Both the position numbers and the translations under genes were made by a program. From Rheinheimera mesophila (lineage in GTDB: Bacteria > Pseudomonadota > Gammaproteobacteria > Enterobacterales > Alteromonadaceae), in the NCBI RefSeq assembly GCF_000986865.1, contig NZ_LAVS01000006.1, forward strand, positions 1-64,000: DNA of 64,000 nucleotides. Direction: 5' to 3'. Shown one piece after another: positions 17,711-26,418 of the stretch (its first letter is position 1; each line of letters opens with the position of its first letter). The notes below the pieces were generated by a model. That model had not been told where the DNA came from. It ran no database searches and worked only from the letters and a program-made list of their open reading frames with translations.

Positions 17711-19951
17711 TTAGAAAAAGCTTTTCTTAAACTCAACACCTATGATCCGAGGTTCGTTGACGAAACCTGTCAGGTTATTGAAGTCGATAGCGCCTTTTAA
17801 GTTGTCTTCGTCGGTAATATTACGACCAAACAAAGCCACTTCGTAGTCGTTATCAAAGTTCAGATAACCAATACGTAAACCTGCTTCGAAATTGCCGTTG
17901 GTACGGTACTCTGCAGATTCATACAGGAACAGGTTGGTTTCACCCTGACGGGCTACGTCGCCGTAAATGTAGATTTCACCTGTACTGACCGGAATATCAT
18001 ACCGGGCATTGACTGTTAAAATAGTCTCAGGAGCTTGCGGGAACGGGTTGCCGTCAATAAAGACTAAACCATCGCCATTCGAAGGATTTGTTGGAGTACA
18101 CATGCCTGAACCGCATGGTGCAACTAACAGATTTTGATCTTTCAGCTCGGTGTTGTTGTAGCTGAAACCACCACCTACGACCAGGCTCTTGGTGGCACGC
18201 CATTCCGCGTCTACTTCAAAGCCGTACCCTGTGCCTTTGTCAGCATTTAACAGCTGGTTGCCCTGAGTTTCGCCACCAATAGCGGATAACTGAATATCGT
18301 CGATAGTGTAATAGAACAGAGCACCGTTCAGACGCAGTGAATCGTCCAGTAAGTCAGACTTGGCGCCCACCTCGACAGAGGTAATAGTTTCAGACTCAGC
18401 GACTGATGGAGGTGCTTCAAAGGCGACATCACGGCCCTGAATAGACTGGGCGCGGAAACCGCTGGCGACACGACCAAACACACTAGTTGCATCTGTTAAG
18501 CGGTAGTTCGTGCTTAATTCCCAGCTAACCTGACCGTCATCGACTTTGATTGGGTCATAGTCCTGAATGCTGGCTGCCCCTATAGTCAGCGCGAAGCCGT
18601 CTACGTTTTGCTGGCCAACCCAGAAAGTTTTTTCGTCGTAGGTGTAACGAATACCACCAGTGATATCCCAACGGTCAGTCAGGTTGTAAGTGGATTGACC
18701 AAAGACAGCCCAGCTTTCATTACCGTGGTAAACCGTGGTGGCACCAAAGAAACCATCAATACTGGTGACTCCAAAAGAAGAATCAAAGTAAAAGGCGCCA
18801 ACCTGCCATTCTAAAGCTTCGCTGGTATCACTGGCTAAGCGGATTTCCTGAGTAAACTGCTCCAGATCGTCTAACTGATCTTCTGTCACTGCCTGGAATG
18901 GTACAACGCCAGGGCCAGCCGGAGTGCCGCCGTCGATATCACCTTTGCCTTTACCATCGGCATTTTCCTGGGCAGTGATCGAAGTGAAAGTCATGCCATC
19001 AATATCAAATTCCAGCGTTAACGACGCACCAAAGTTATCGTATTTCTGGAAGTTGCCGTCACCGTCATCATAGTAGACAGTATCGCGATCGTAATTGTCG
19101 TTCAGCTCGTTGCTGCCCGGCGTTAAAATGTTGGCTCTGAACAGTGAAGAGGTACCGTCCAGCTTGCGGCCATGAACATTCAATAAGGCAGAAAAGGCAT
19201 CCGTGTCATATAAAAATTGCAGACGACCTGCTTTTTCATCATGACCCCCGGTAAAGTCTTTTTCACCGGTAAAACCGTTATCGACCCAGTCGTCACGGTT
19301 TTGATTCATCAGAGAAATACGAGCCGATAGCTCGTCAGTTAAACCACCCCCTGCAGCACCTTCCACATTGATCGTGCCGTAGCTGCCGACTGTCGCTTTG
19401 GTATAAGCTTCAAAATCCTGCGTGGGTTTGACTGAACTGAATTTCACAATACCAGCAGTGGTGTTACGACCGAACAAGGTGCCTTGTGGGCCACGGATCA
19501 CCTCAGCCTGCTCGATATCAAATAACGGGAAACTTTTCAGGATCACGTTTTCCATCACCACGTCATCCATAATCACAGACACCGGCTGAGAAGCGGCCAG
19601 GTCAAAATCTGTGTTTCCTAAACCACGAATGTAAAAACGTGGTGCAGCACGGCCGTTTGATGATTCAGCATATAAACCCGGAACTTTGCCAGATAAAGCC
19701 TGAATATCCTCGCCACCTGCAAACAAAGCGTCAAATTTTTCGCCGCTTAAGGTTGCAATAGAGATAGGAACTTCCTGGGTGCTTTGCACACGTTTTTGTG
19801 CTGTCACCATAATGCGTTCCAATTTGGTCTCTTCAGCAGCCTGATCTTTGTCACTTTCCTGCGCGAATAAAGCAGGAGAAAGACCCACGGCTGCAGCGAG
19901 CAGACTGGCCTGAATACTCAATGCCAGAACAGACTTTTTGCATGTTTTCAT
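17711..19951 (-). CDS. TonB-dependent outer-membrane receptor
   Basis: This 746-residue receptor starts with a signal peptide (to about LFAQE), then a TonB-box-like ERIMVTAQKR. A plug domain follows (VPISIATLSGEKFDAL through EVIRGPQGTLFGRNTTAGIVKF), then a 22-strand-type beta-barrel ending in a C-terminal aromatic (EFKKSFF). It resembles receptors of the iron-complex/other-substrate class common in Alteromonadales. The ligand cannot be assigned, and no siderophore or polysaccharide-degradation genes flank it. ATG 19951 with AAGGTAA 8 nt upstream is the start; a preceding TTG is less likely. The gap 19955-20204 shows no gene. Confidence 0.93.
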   Translation of the reverse strand: MKTCKKSVLALSIQASLLAAAVGLSPALFAQESDKDQAAEETKLERIMVTAQKRVQSTQEVPISIATLSGEKFDALFAGGEDIQALSGKVPGLYAESSNGRAAPRFYIRGLGNTDFDLAASQPVSVIMDDVVMENVILKSFPLFDIEQAEVIRGPQGTLFGRNTTAGIVKFSSVKPTQDFEAYTKATVGSYGTINVEGAAGGGLTDELSARISLMNQNRDDWVDNGFTGEKDFTGGHDEKAGRLQFLYDTDAFSALLNVHGRKLDGTSSLFRANILTPGSNELNDNYDRDTVYYDDGDGNFQKYDNFGASLTLEFDIDGMTFTSITAQENADGKGKGDIDGGTPAGPGVVPFQAVTEDQLDDLEQFTQEIRLASDTSEALEWQVGAFYFDSSFGVTSIDGFFGATTVYHGNESWAVFGQSTYNLTDRWDITGGIRYTYDEKTFWVGQQNVDGFALTIGAASIQDYDPIKVDDGQVSWELSTNYRLTDATSVFGRVASGFRAQSIQGRDVAFEAPPSVAESETITSVEVGAKSDLLDDSLRLNGALFYYTIDDIQLSAIGGETQGNQLLNADKGTGYGFEVDAEWRATKSLVVGGGFSYNNTELKDQNLLVAPCGSGMCTPTNPSNGDGLVFIDGNPFPQAPETILTVNARYDIPVSTGEIYIYGDVARQGETNLFLYESAEYRTNGNFEAGLRIGYLNFDNDYEVALFGRNITDEDNLKGAIDFNNLTGFVNEPRIIGVEFKKSFF

Positions 19952-20204
19952 CAATGTTTTACCTTAGTTTTAGGCTGTTATGTATTTTCTGGTGCGTCCT
20001 GCGAGCTATTATCAGCGCGAACCCTACAAACTCTGGAGTGACCACAGTGTTTGCTCTGATAACTTAGTTGCTACTATAGCATTTTGTAGTTACTTTTGCC
20101 GATCTGGTAGATAAAATGGCTATTATTCATCAGCTTGTCTCAGATTATTTGCTTATTATCTACTGAAGAGAAGTCTGGTTTACCTGATGATCACTGAATC
20201 GGAT

Positions 20205-21149
20205 TCAGGTTTTGAGCTGAAACAGGGCGGTGTAAATTGAGCAATGGCCCTGATGAGAAGAGTAATAACTGACCAACAACTTCCCTTGTTGCAACACCAT
20301 ACCAGCGTAACTGGTATCTCCACCTGAAGGTAAGGCGATAAGCTCTGTCAGTTCACCAGTGTTTTGGTTCAGAGTCACCAGGCTGGTTCTGACGTTTTCG
20401 TCGTAAAGCCGCACTACTGCCAGCATCTGGCCTGATGCCGTAAAAACGGCTTGAGGACCGCCAATACGACAACCTATATCTTGCCAGTGCCAGTTTTGGT
20501 AAGGAGGCAAGGCCCAACCCAATTGCCCATGATCAGGATCTTTGCGTAATAAACACCAGGCTTTGTCGTTGTGATCAAATAATAAAGCGGCCTCATTTGC
20601 ATACCCCTCTGCATAGATACGAGGGGCCGCTACGACAAATGCCCCTGATGTATTTTGCTGATATAGACGGATATGGCGGTCTATGCCGCATTTATAGGCA
20701 ATTGCATAAGCCTGTTCACCCAGCCAGCTCAAGCGCCACAGCCAATAATCGGCTTCACCCACAGCTTGTGGTTCAGACCAGTGTCGTCCATCTTCCGATT
20801 CCCACAGATAGGACTGGTAGGCCTGTGTGGTTCTGTCGTGAAAAGCGGCGGCTGCCAGTAATTGCAATTTGCCTTGTGGCGTTGCTGTCAGTTTGCCATC
20901 CCTTAAATCTGCCGCAGGGTGCTGTAGTACAGCCAGAGTCCGCCACTTTTTGCCCTGTACTGAACTCATAATTCGTAGCACTCCATCTTTGGAATGGTGA
21001 GTCGACGCCTGACGAAACACTAAATAATAACGCTGCCTGAAGTAACACAAATCAGTAAAGGCGTTGTGTTTGCCCGCTTTCCAGACGCGTTGGACCCAAA
21101 GCAGTTCTACGTTGGCTGACCGGTAGGGTTCTGAGTTGTTTTTTGGCAT
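20205..21149 (-). CDS. sialidase-like beta-propeller protein of unknown function
   Basis: This 314-residue protein has no signal peptide or membrane helix. Spaced repeats with aromatic ends and an Asp-box-like SEDGRHWSEPQAV (about residue 120) suggest a sialidase-fold beta-propeller as in exo-alpha-sialidase-like or glycoside-hydrolase proteins. I cannot see a complete catalytic set. The start at 21149 lacks a strong ribosome binding site. It is divergent from the HlyD/ABC export genes, and any functional link to them is speculative. Confidence 0.65.
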   Translation of the reverse strand: MPKNNSEPYRSANVELLWVQRVWKAGKHNAFTDLCYFRQRYYLVFRQASTHHSKDGVLRIMSSVQGKKWRTLAVLQHPAADLRDGKLTATPQGKLQLLAAAAFHDRTTQAYQSYLWESEDGRHWSEPQAVGEADYWLWRLSWLGEQAYAIAYKCGIDRHIRLYQQNTSGAFVVAAPRIYAEGYANEAALLFDHNDKAWCLLRKDPDHGQLGWALPPYQNWHWQDIGCRIGGPQAVFTASGQMLAVVRLYDENVRTSLVTLNQNTGELTELIALPSGGDTSYAGMVLQQGKLLVSYYSSHQGHCSIYTALFQLKT

Positions 21150-21308
21150 TGCTAACCGTTTTGTGTTAATTATTTGTTTGTTTTTTGTGATTCTACTACA
21201 CTTGGTTTCTGTTTCAGATTCCAGTTTTCAACAGTGTCGGGTGTATGCCTGTCGACACCAAGTGAACAATCTTTTGGCAGTTTACAAAACTGCGGGGAGT
21301 TTCACTAT

Positions 21309-22568
21309 ATGGCGACAGAGCAGGCTTTATTCCGGGCTAAAGCTGTGCAGGCACAGCAGCAGCGACTTGAAGGCCAGGTCAGCATTGTTCAGCCTGTCAG
21401 CAGTACGGTGTTATGTTGCTGTCTGGTCTTAATTGTTTGCAGCCTGCTGCTGTTTTTACATCAGGCAAACTTTTCCCGCAAAGAGACAGTTCAGGGGTAT
21501 CTGAAGCCTACCGCTGGCGTAGTCCGTATCCAAAGCCAGCGTTCAGCCGTACTCAAACAGCTATATGTGACGGATGGCTCCAGAGTTGAGGCCGGTCAAA
21601 AGCTGGCATTATTGAGTAGTGAGGAATTCCTTGCTGCCGGACATAGTTTAACCTCTCACTTGCAAAGCAGTCTGACGCATCAACTGAAATTAAACAGCCA
21701 GAAGCAGCAAGAACTGATCCAGAGTTTCGAGCAACAAGATCAGCAATTATCTGCACAAATTCATCATATCAAACAGCAACTTTCAGACAATCAACGCCAA
21801 CAGCAGTTACTGTCTGAACGTATAGAGTTACAGGCTGAACGTCTGTTGGCTCAGCAGGCTCTTGCACTCAAAGGGCATTTGCCCAGATTGCAGTTCGAGC
21901 AGCAACAGGATCAACACCTGATGTTGCAGCAGCAACTAGCTGAAATACAAACTCTGGCTCAATCCATTCGTCAGCAACAAATCCAATGGGAACACCAGCG
22001 GCAAACTTTGCCTGTGGAGCGCCAGCGTCTGTTACAGCAACTTAAAGCCGAGCGGCTGCAGTTTGAACAGCAAAAAACTGAACTATTGGCTAGAGGCGAG
22101 GTACTGTTAACTGCGCCCGTGGCCGGCCGGGTTACTAATTTGTTGGTAAGCCAGGGACAACAATTACAAGGCTCTCAGGTATTAATGCAACTACTGCCGG
22201 AATCCGGTGTTTTGTATGCACACTTGTTAGTACCGACCCGGGCTTTTGGTTTTATCCAGCCAGGACAAAAGACCTGGCTCCGATTTGATGCGTTTCCTTA
22301 TCAACGTTTTGGTCTGTATCAGGGTGAAGTCAGCCAGTTGTCAAAAGCTGTGCTGATGGCACAGGACCCTGATAGCCCGGTACAGATCCATGAACCTGTC
22401 TATCAGGTCCAGGTTCGGCTGGATCAGCAGTTTATCGAGGCTTACGGTGAACAAATGCCTTTGCAGGCGGGAATGTTATTAACTGCCGATATCGTGCTTG
22501 AGCAGCGTTCGGTATTAAGTTGGTTATTGGATCCATTGGTCAGTTTAAAAGGGCGTTTTCAGATTTAA
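21309..22568 (+). CDS. HlyD-family membrane-fusion protein of a type I exporter
   Basis: This 419-residue protein has one N-terminal membrane helix (about residues 32-52, LCCCLVLIVCSLLLFL). A lipoyl-like half (residues 60-105), a long Gln-rich coiled-coil hairpin (about 110-260), a second lipoyl half and a beta-barrel region follow. This is the architecture of HlyD/CvaA adaptors that bridge an inner-membrane ABC exporter and TolC. ATG 21309 with GGGGAG upstream is chosen over an unsupported TTG at 21174. It lies immediately before an 18-codon ORF and a C39-peptidase ABC transporter, forming one export operon. No outer-membrane partner is encoded nearby. Confidence 0.88.
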   Translation: MATEQALFRAKAVQAQQQRLEGQVSIVQPVSSTVLCCCLVLIVCSLLLFLHQANFSRKETVQGYLKPTAGVVRIQSQRSAVLKQLYVTDGSRVEAGQKLALLSSEEFLAAGHSLTSHLQSSLTHQLKLNSQKQQELIQSFEQQDQQLSAQIHHIKQQLSDNQRQQQLLSERIELQAERLLAQQALALKGHLPRLQFEQQQDQHLMLQQQLAEIQTLAQSIRQQQIQWEHQRQTLPVERQRLLQQLKAERLQFEQQKTELLARGEVLLTAPVAGRVTNLLVSQGQQLQGSQVLMQLLPESGVLYAHLLVPTRAFGFIQPGQKTWLRFDAFPYQRFGLYQGEVSQLSKAVLMAQDPDSPVQIHEPVYQVQVRLDQQFIEAYGEQMPLQAGMLLTADIVLEQRSVLSWLLDPLVSLKGRFQI

Positions 22569-22595
22569 ATCAGATAGCAAAGGGAGGTCGATACC

Positions 22596-22652
22596 GTGAG
22601 TGAAAGGATAAAAAACGGCTATTTAGTCAGTCGGATCCAGAGTGGCGGCTAG
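22596..22652 (+). CDS. 18-residue ORF ending in Gly-Gly, between exporter genes
   Basis: A GTG codon 8 nt after a very strong ribosome binding site (AAGGGAGG, 22580-22587) opens a frame of 18 codons. It encodes MSERIKNGYLVSRIQSGG followed by TAG. The next gene, a C39-peptidase ABC exporter that should cut after Gly-Gly, starts 9 nt later. The peptide ends exactly where a double-glycine leader would end, but the residues at -4, -7 and -8 do not match the usual leader pattern and there is no mature part. It could be a leader peptide for translational coupling, a tiny secreted peptide, or a decayed precursor. It is a candidate only. Confidence 0.4.
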   Translation: MSERIKNGYLVSRIQSGG

Positions 22653-22661
22653 AGGGCTCCG

Positions 22662-24776
22662 ATGCAAATCATTTATCAATCTGAAGCCGCTGAGTGTGGT
22701 TTAGCTTGTCTGGCGATGGTCGCAGGTGCTTATGGCTACAAAACCGATATGGCCAGTTTGCGCCAGAGATATCCATTGTCACTCAAGGGTGCGACTTTGC
22801 AGCATTTAATGCAGTTGGCTGACCAGCTTGGATTAGCGGGCCGTGCTTTGCGACTGGAGCCGGAGGAGCTGTCTCAGCTAAAACTTCCTTGTATTTTGCA
22901 TTGGCAGATGAGTCATTTTGTCGTGCTGGTGAAAGTCAAAGGTCAGAGAATCCAAATTCTTGATCCGGCTTTTGGCAAGAGAGATTTAACTGCGGCTGAT
23001 GTTGATCAGTGTTTTACCGGTATAGCGCTGGAACTAAGCCCGACAGCAGGCTTTGAACCGGCTGACCAACGGCAGAAATTAACGATTCGGCAGTTTTGGT
23101 CTTCGGCGTCTGGTTTGTGGGCCGCCTTGGGTCGGATCCTGTTGATGTCGGTGGTACTGCAGTTTTTTTTACTGGTCGCGCCTTATTATATGCAACTGGT
23201 TATTGATGAGGTCTTGGTCAGCCGTGATCTGGACCTGCTGTATGTGTTGGCGTTTGGCTTTGGCTTTTTACTGCTATTGCAAATCTTGACCAATATACTG
23301 CGCAGTTGGTTGGTGCTGCACTTAGGTTCTGTCCTCAATTTACAACTGGCAACCAATCTGTTCCGGCACCTGTTGCACTTACCTCTTAGTTTTTTTGAAA
23401 AGCGTCATATGGGCGATATAGTGTCGCGCTTTGGCTCTTTGCAACAGTTGCGGGAATTACTGACCAACAGCCTGATCGAAGCGTTAATTGATGGTCTGAT
23501 GGCGTTAGCTGTGTTGGTTCTACTTTTTGTGTATCAGCCTGTGCTGGCCGCTGTGGTACTGGCCGCTGTGCTGCTCTATGCCCTTTTGAGGTTTATTTTT
23601 TACGCACCGCTGAAACAATGCACAGAGCAGAGCATTGTCGCTCAGGCAAAAGAACAATCCAGTTTTATGGAGAGCATTCGGGCTATTCAATCGCTGCAGC
23701 TGTTTTCAAAACAAAGTCAGCGTTTAAGCCTGTGGCAAAATCAGTACTCTGTGGCCGTTGATCAACAATTCAGATTGGGTCGTTGGCAGGTGTCACTGCA
23801 GGCTGTACATCAGCTATTGTTTGGTCTTGAGCATATTATTGTCATTTATCTGGCCGCTTTGGCTGTGCTTGATCATGCATTTAGTGTCGGTATGTTATTC
23901 GCTTTTGCCAGTTATAAAAGTCAGTTCACTCAAAGAGCGGCGGCTTTTATTGACCACTGGGTTGAGTTTCGGATGCTGGAACTGCACTTACAGCGTTTAG
24001 CCGATATTGCTCTTGCTGAAACCGAAAAATCAGGTGAAACCCAGCCTTACCTACCACTACAGGGCCATATCGAATTACGTGATCTGAGTTTCCGGCAGAC
24101 AGTACAGGACCCCTGGTTATTTCAACGGCTCAATTTCACCCTGTCACCCGGTGAAAGCGTCGCTATTGTTGGTCCATCAGGGGTAGGAAAAACCAGTTTG
24201 TTAAAAGTTATTCTTGGATTTTCCACTGTGCAGCAGGGGAAGGTGTTGGTGGATGGGATGGATATATCCAGCTTTGGTGTACAGCACTTTCGAAGCCAAA
24301 TTGCCGCTGTTATGCAAAATGACCAGCTATTATCCGGTTCTATTATGGATAATATTTGTTTTTTCAGCCCCAAACCCGATATAGAGCAGGCGATGCAATG
24401 TGCTGAGCTTGCCGCTATCCATCAGGATATTGCGGCAATGCCGATGGGCTACAATACACTGATTGGTGATATGGGCTCCGCCCTATCGGGTGGACAAAAA
24501 CAACGCTTATTGATTGCCCGGGCTCTGTATCATAAGCCCCGGGTTTTAGTCTTGGACGAAGCCACCAGTCATCTTGATGTGATGCTGGAGGCTCGTGTGA
24601 ATCAGGCGATTCGTCAGTTGCAGATAGGCCGCATTATAGTGGCGCACAGGCCTGATACCATCTTAACAGCGGATCGGATTTTATTATTGCAGCAAGGCCT
24701 GCTGACGGATATCACGTGCGAGTTTCAGCAACTGCATGGTTCCGCTGCATCATTGAATCATGCTCAGGTCAGTTAG
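22662..24776 (+). CDS. ABC exporter with N-terminal C39 peptidase domain
   Basis: This 704-residue protein has an N-terminal C39 cysteine-peptidase domain with Gln6, Cys12, His85 and Asp101 in the expected motifs (QSEAAECGLACL, SHFVVL, LDPAFG), so it should be active. About six membrane helices follow (residues 155-420). The C-terminal ATPase has Walker A GPSGVGKT (from residue 504), signature LSGGQKQR (from residue 608) and Walker B VLVLDEAT. Such proteins cleave a double-glycine leader and export the mature peptide (CvaB/bacteriocin type). With the HlyD protein it forms an exporter. No obvious double-glycine cargo is encoded in the region apart from the tiny ORF just upstream. Confidence 0.93.
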   Translation: MQIIYQSEAAECGLACLAMVAGAYGYKTDMASLRQRYPLSLKGATLQHLMQLADQLGLAGRALRLEPEELSQLKLPCILHWQMSHFVVLVKVKGQRIQILDPAFGKRDLTAADVDQCFTGIALELSPTAGFEPADQRQKLTIRQFWSSASGLWAALGRILLMSVVLQFFLLVAPYYMQLVIDEVLVSRDLDLLYVLAFGFGFLLLLQILTNILRSWLVLHLGSVLNLQLATNLFRHLLHLPLSFFEKRHMGDIVSRFGSLQQLRELLTNSLIEALIDGLMALAVLVLLFVYQPVLAAVVLAAVLLYALLRFIFYAPLKQCTEQSIVAQAKEQSSFMESIRAIQSLQLFSKQSQRLSLWQNQYSVAVDQQFRLGRWQVSLQAVHQLLFGLEHIIVIYLAALAVLDHAFSVGMLFAFASYKSQFTQRAAAFIDHWVEFRMLELHLQRLADIALAETEKSGETQPYLPLQGHIELRDLSFRQTVQDPWLFQRLNFTLSPGESVAIVGPSGVGKTSLLKVILGFSTVQQGKVLVDGMDISSFGVQHFRSQIAAVMQNDQLLSGSIMDNICFFSPKPDIEQAMQCAELAAIHQDIAAMPMGYNTLIGDMGSALSGGQKQRLLIARALYHKPRVLVLDEATSHLDVMLEARVNQAIRQLQIGRIIVAHRPDTILTADRILLLQQGLLTDITCEFQQLHGSAASLNHAQVS

Positions 24777-25138
24777 TTTTTAGGTTGCCAGAGTTCAAAT
24801 CTGTTACCTTCGGGGTCCATAGCCCAGCCAAATTTTCCGTAGTCGCCGTCTTCGATCTGTTCATCTACCCAGACATCAGCGGCTTTGAGTTGTTTTAACA
24901 TGGCATCCAGATCGGTGACCCGGTAATTCAGCATACTTTGCTGGTTTTTTGCGCCAAAATAAGTCGTATCAGCGGCAAAAGCAGACCAGACCGTTTCATC
25001 TCCGGCTTTAGCGATAAAGCCGCCATAAGACGTGCCAGGCTCAAGCTGTATTCCTAAATGCTGCTGATACCAAAGGGCCAGAGCTTGTGGATCTTTAGCG
25101 CGAATAAATACGCCGCCTATACCTGTCACTTTTTCCAT
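24773..25138 (-). CDS. VOC (glyoxalase/bleomycin resistance fold) protein
   Basis: This 121-residue single-domain VOC protein begins GIGGVFIRAKDPQALALWYQQHLGIQ and ends DPEGNRFELWQPK, the typical first and last strands. The usual C-terminal metal ligand Glu (FELW) is present. The first-strand metal residue is Phe/Ile rather than His, so the metal site is uncertain. The ribosome binding site GGGAG lies 6 nt before the ATG. It follows the MTR-kinase gene by 15 nt and is probably co-transcribed. Its stop overlaps the convergent ABC exporter stop by 4 nt. Function unknown. Confidence 0.8.
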   Translation of the reverse strand: MEKVTGIGGVFIRAKDPQALALWYQQHLGIQLEPGTSYGGFIAKAGDETVWSAFAADTTYFGAKNQQSMLNYRVTDLDAMLKQLKAADVWVDEQIEDGDYGKFGWAMDPEGNRFELWQPKN

Positions 25139-25153
25139 CCCGGACTCCCGTGA

Positions 25154-26323
25154 TTACACCAGTTTTGCCAGTAATTGCTCTGGTGTGAGTTGCCGACGCT
25201 GCATAATTAAATCCCGACCCAGAGCCAACAGTTGCCGCTGAACCTCAAGTTTAACTCTCTGATCCGTGAACTTGTTCAGTTCCTCCGGTTGTGCCCAGCC
25301 GACGGTGCGCCGGATCAGCTCGCAGCCAGCATAACCTAATGTATCCTGCCATAACTGGCGCAGAAAGTGCTGTTGATACATGGCATTCTGGAAACTTTGA
25401 TCCCGGGTTTCCTTTTGCATCAATGTAGCGAATTCAGCAGAAAACTCTTGCCAGAATACGTTGATTTGACCGGAAAAATACGGCTGAGCCTGAGTTTTTT
25501 TGCTGGCGCTCTGTACTATCAAATTGAGAATCAAGCTGGCGATCCAAGTACCAGTATCAAAACCTGCAGGACCATAGCAGCCAAACTCTGCGCCTATTAC
25601 CTTGCACTCTGCATGGCTGATTAAGACGTTACCGCAATGCAAATCACCATGCAGCAAGACTTGAGGTTTGGTCAGATAGTCTGCTTTTAACTGTGCGACT
25701 TCAGCTTGTAGTGTCTCATCACTCCATAGCTGCCGTAGCTCTGGCAGTTGCGCCGCACTCAGACTATTGCGTTCGTGATTGCAGTAGGGATCGGTAAAGA
25801 CCAGATCTTCAGTGACTAAACAAAGTTCCGGGTTATTAAACTGCAACTGCCGCGCTTTTTTAACCGGCCCCGTCAGCACAAAGTCGCTGCTATAAAAACC
25901 GGTTTTTGCCAGATAACGGCCCAAATGCAGCCCGATACGCTCTGGCTGTTGTCCGGCGAAAAATAAATGCCGAAGTACGGCGCAGTCGGATAGGTCCTCC
26001 AATAATAATGCAGCAAGCTCCTGGTCATAATAGAGCACCTCTACCAAATACTCAGGACAAATTTTGGCGTGATGTTTTAGCACATCAGCTTCAATTTGTG
26101 CCCGGTGTAAACTGACAGGCCAATATTGGGTCAATCCTGAGTGTTCGGGCAGAGCTTGTTTGACGATAAGGCTGGTGCCTCTATTGTTTTTAATCCGGAA
26201 TACCTGATTCAGACCCGTGGTATCGAGCTGTTCTGCACTCAACTGACTATGATCACCAAACAAATCACTGTGCTTGTCGGCGAAAGCTGCGGCATCTTTT
26301 GGGCTTAAAGCGTGGTAAGGCAT
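25154..26323 (-). CDS. mtnK: S-methyl-5-thioribose kinase-like protein with altered DxE motif
   Basis: From Met at 26323 this is a 389-residue protein of the MTR-kinase family (aminoglycoside-phosphotransferase fold). MtnK phosphorylates methylthioribose in methionine salvage. The N-terminal nucleotide region (LNQVFRIKNNRGTSLIVKQ) and the catalytic HGDLHCGN motif (D227) are present. The metal-binding DPE segment of the family reads G244-A-E246 here, so the first acid is lost. No mtnA or other salvage gene is next to it. An ATG at 26356 has a better-spaced AAAGGG and would add 11 hydrophobic residues; the family N-terminus favours 26323. Activity is in doubt, so the symbol reflects family only. 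Confidence 0.75.
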   Translation of the reverse strand: MPYHALSPKDAAAFADKHSDLFGDHSQLSAEQLDTTGLNQVFRIKNNRGTSLIVKQALPEHSGLTQYWPVSLHRAQIEADVLKHHAKICPEYLVEVLYYDQELAALLLEDLSDCAVLRHLFFAGQQPERIGLHLGRYLAKTGFYSSDFVLTGPVKKARQLQFNNPELCLVTEDLVFTDPYCNHERNSLSAAQLPELRQLWSDETLQAEVAQLKADYLTKPQVLLHGDLHCGNVLISHAECKVIGAEFGCYGPAGFDTGTWIASLILNLIVQSASKKTQAQPYFSGQINVFWQEFSAEFATLMQKETRDQSFQNAMYQQHFLRQLWQDTLGYAGCELIRRTVGWAQPEELNKFTDQRVKLEVQRQLLALGRDLIMQRRQLTPEQLLAKLV

Positions 26324-26418
26324 CAGGAGCAGATCCATCAAATAAAAGGCCATCATCGCAAACCCTTTCGGACTACACAATGGCCTTTTTATTCAGACGC
26401 TTGGTCGGCTTCTGGATC

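Noticed and set aside
21174-21308. 45-residue N-terminal extension of the HlyD protein
   Set aside because: The TTG has no ribosome binding site and the extension does not resemble adaptor proteins; ATG 21309 has one.
26357-26418. Possible met boxes upstream of the MTR kinase gene (AGACGCTT GGTCGGCT)
   Set aside because: The first half matches 6 of 8 but the second is poor and not palindromic, so it is not convincing.
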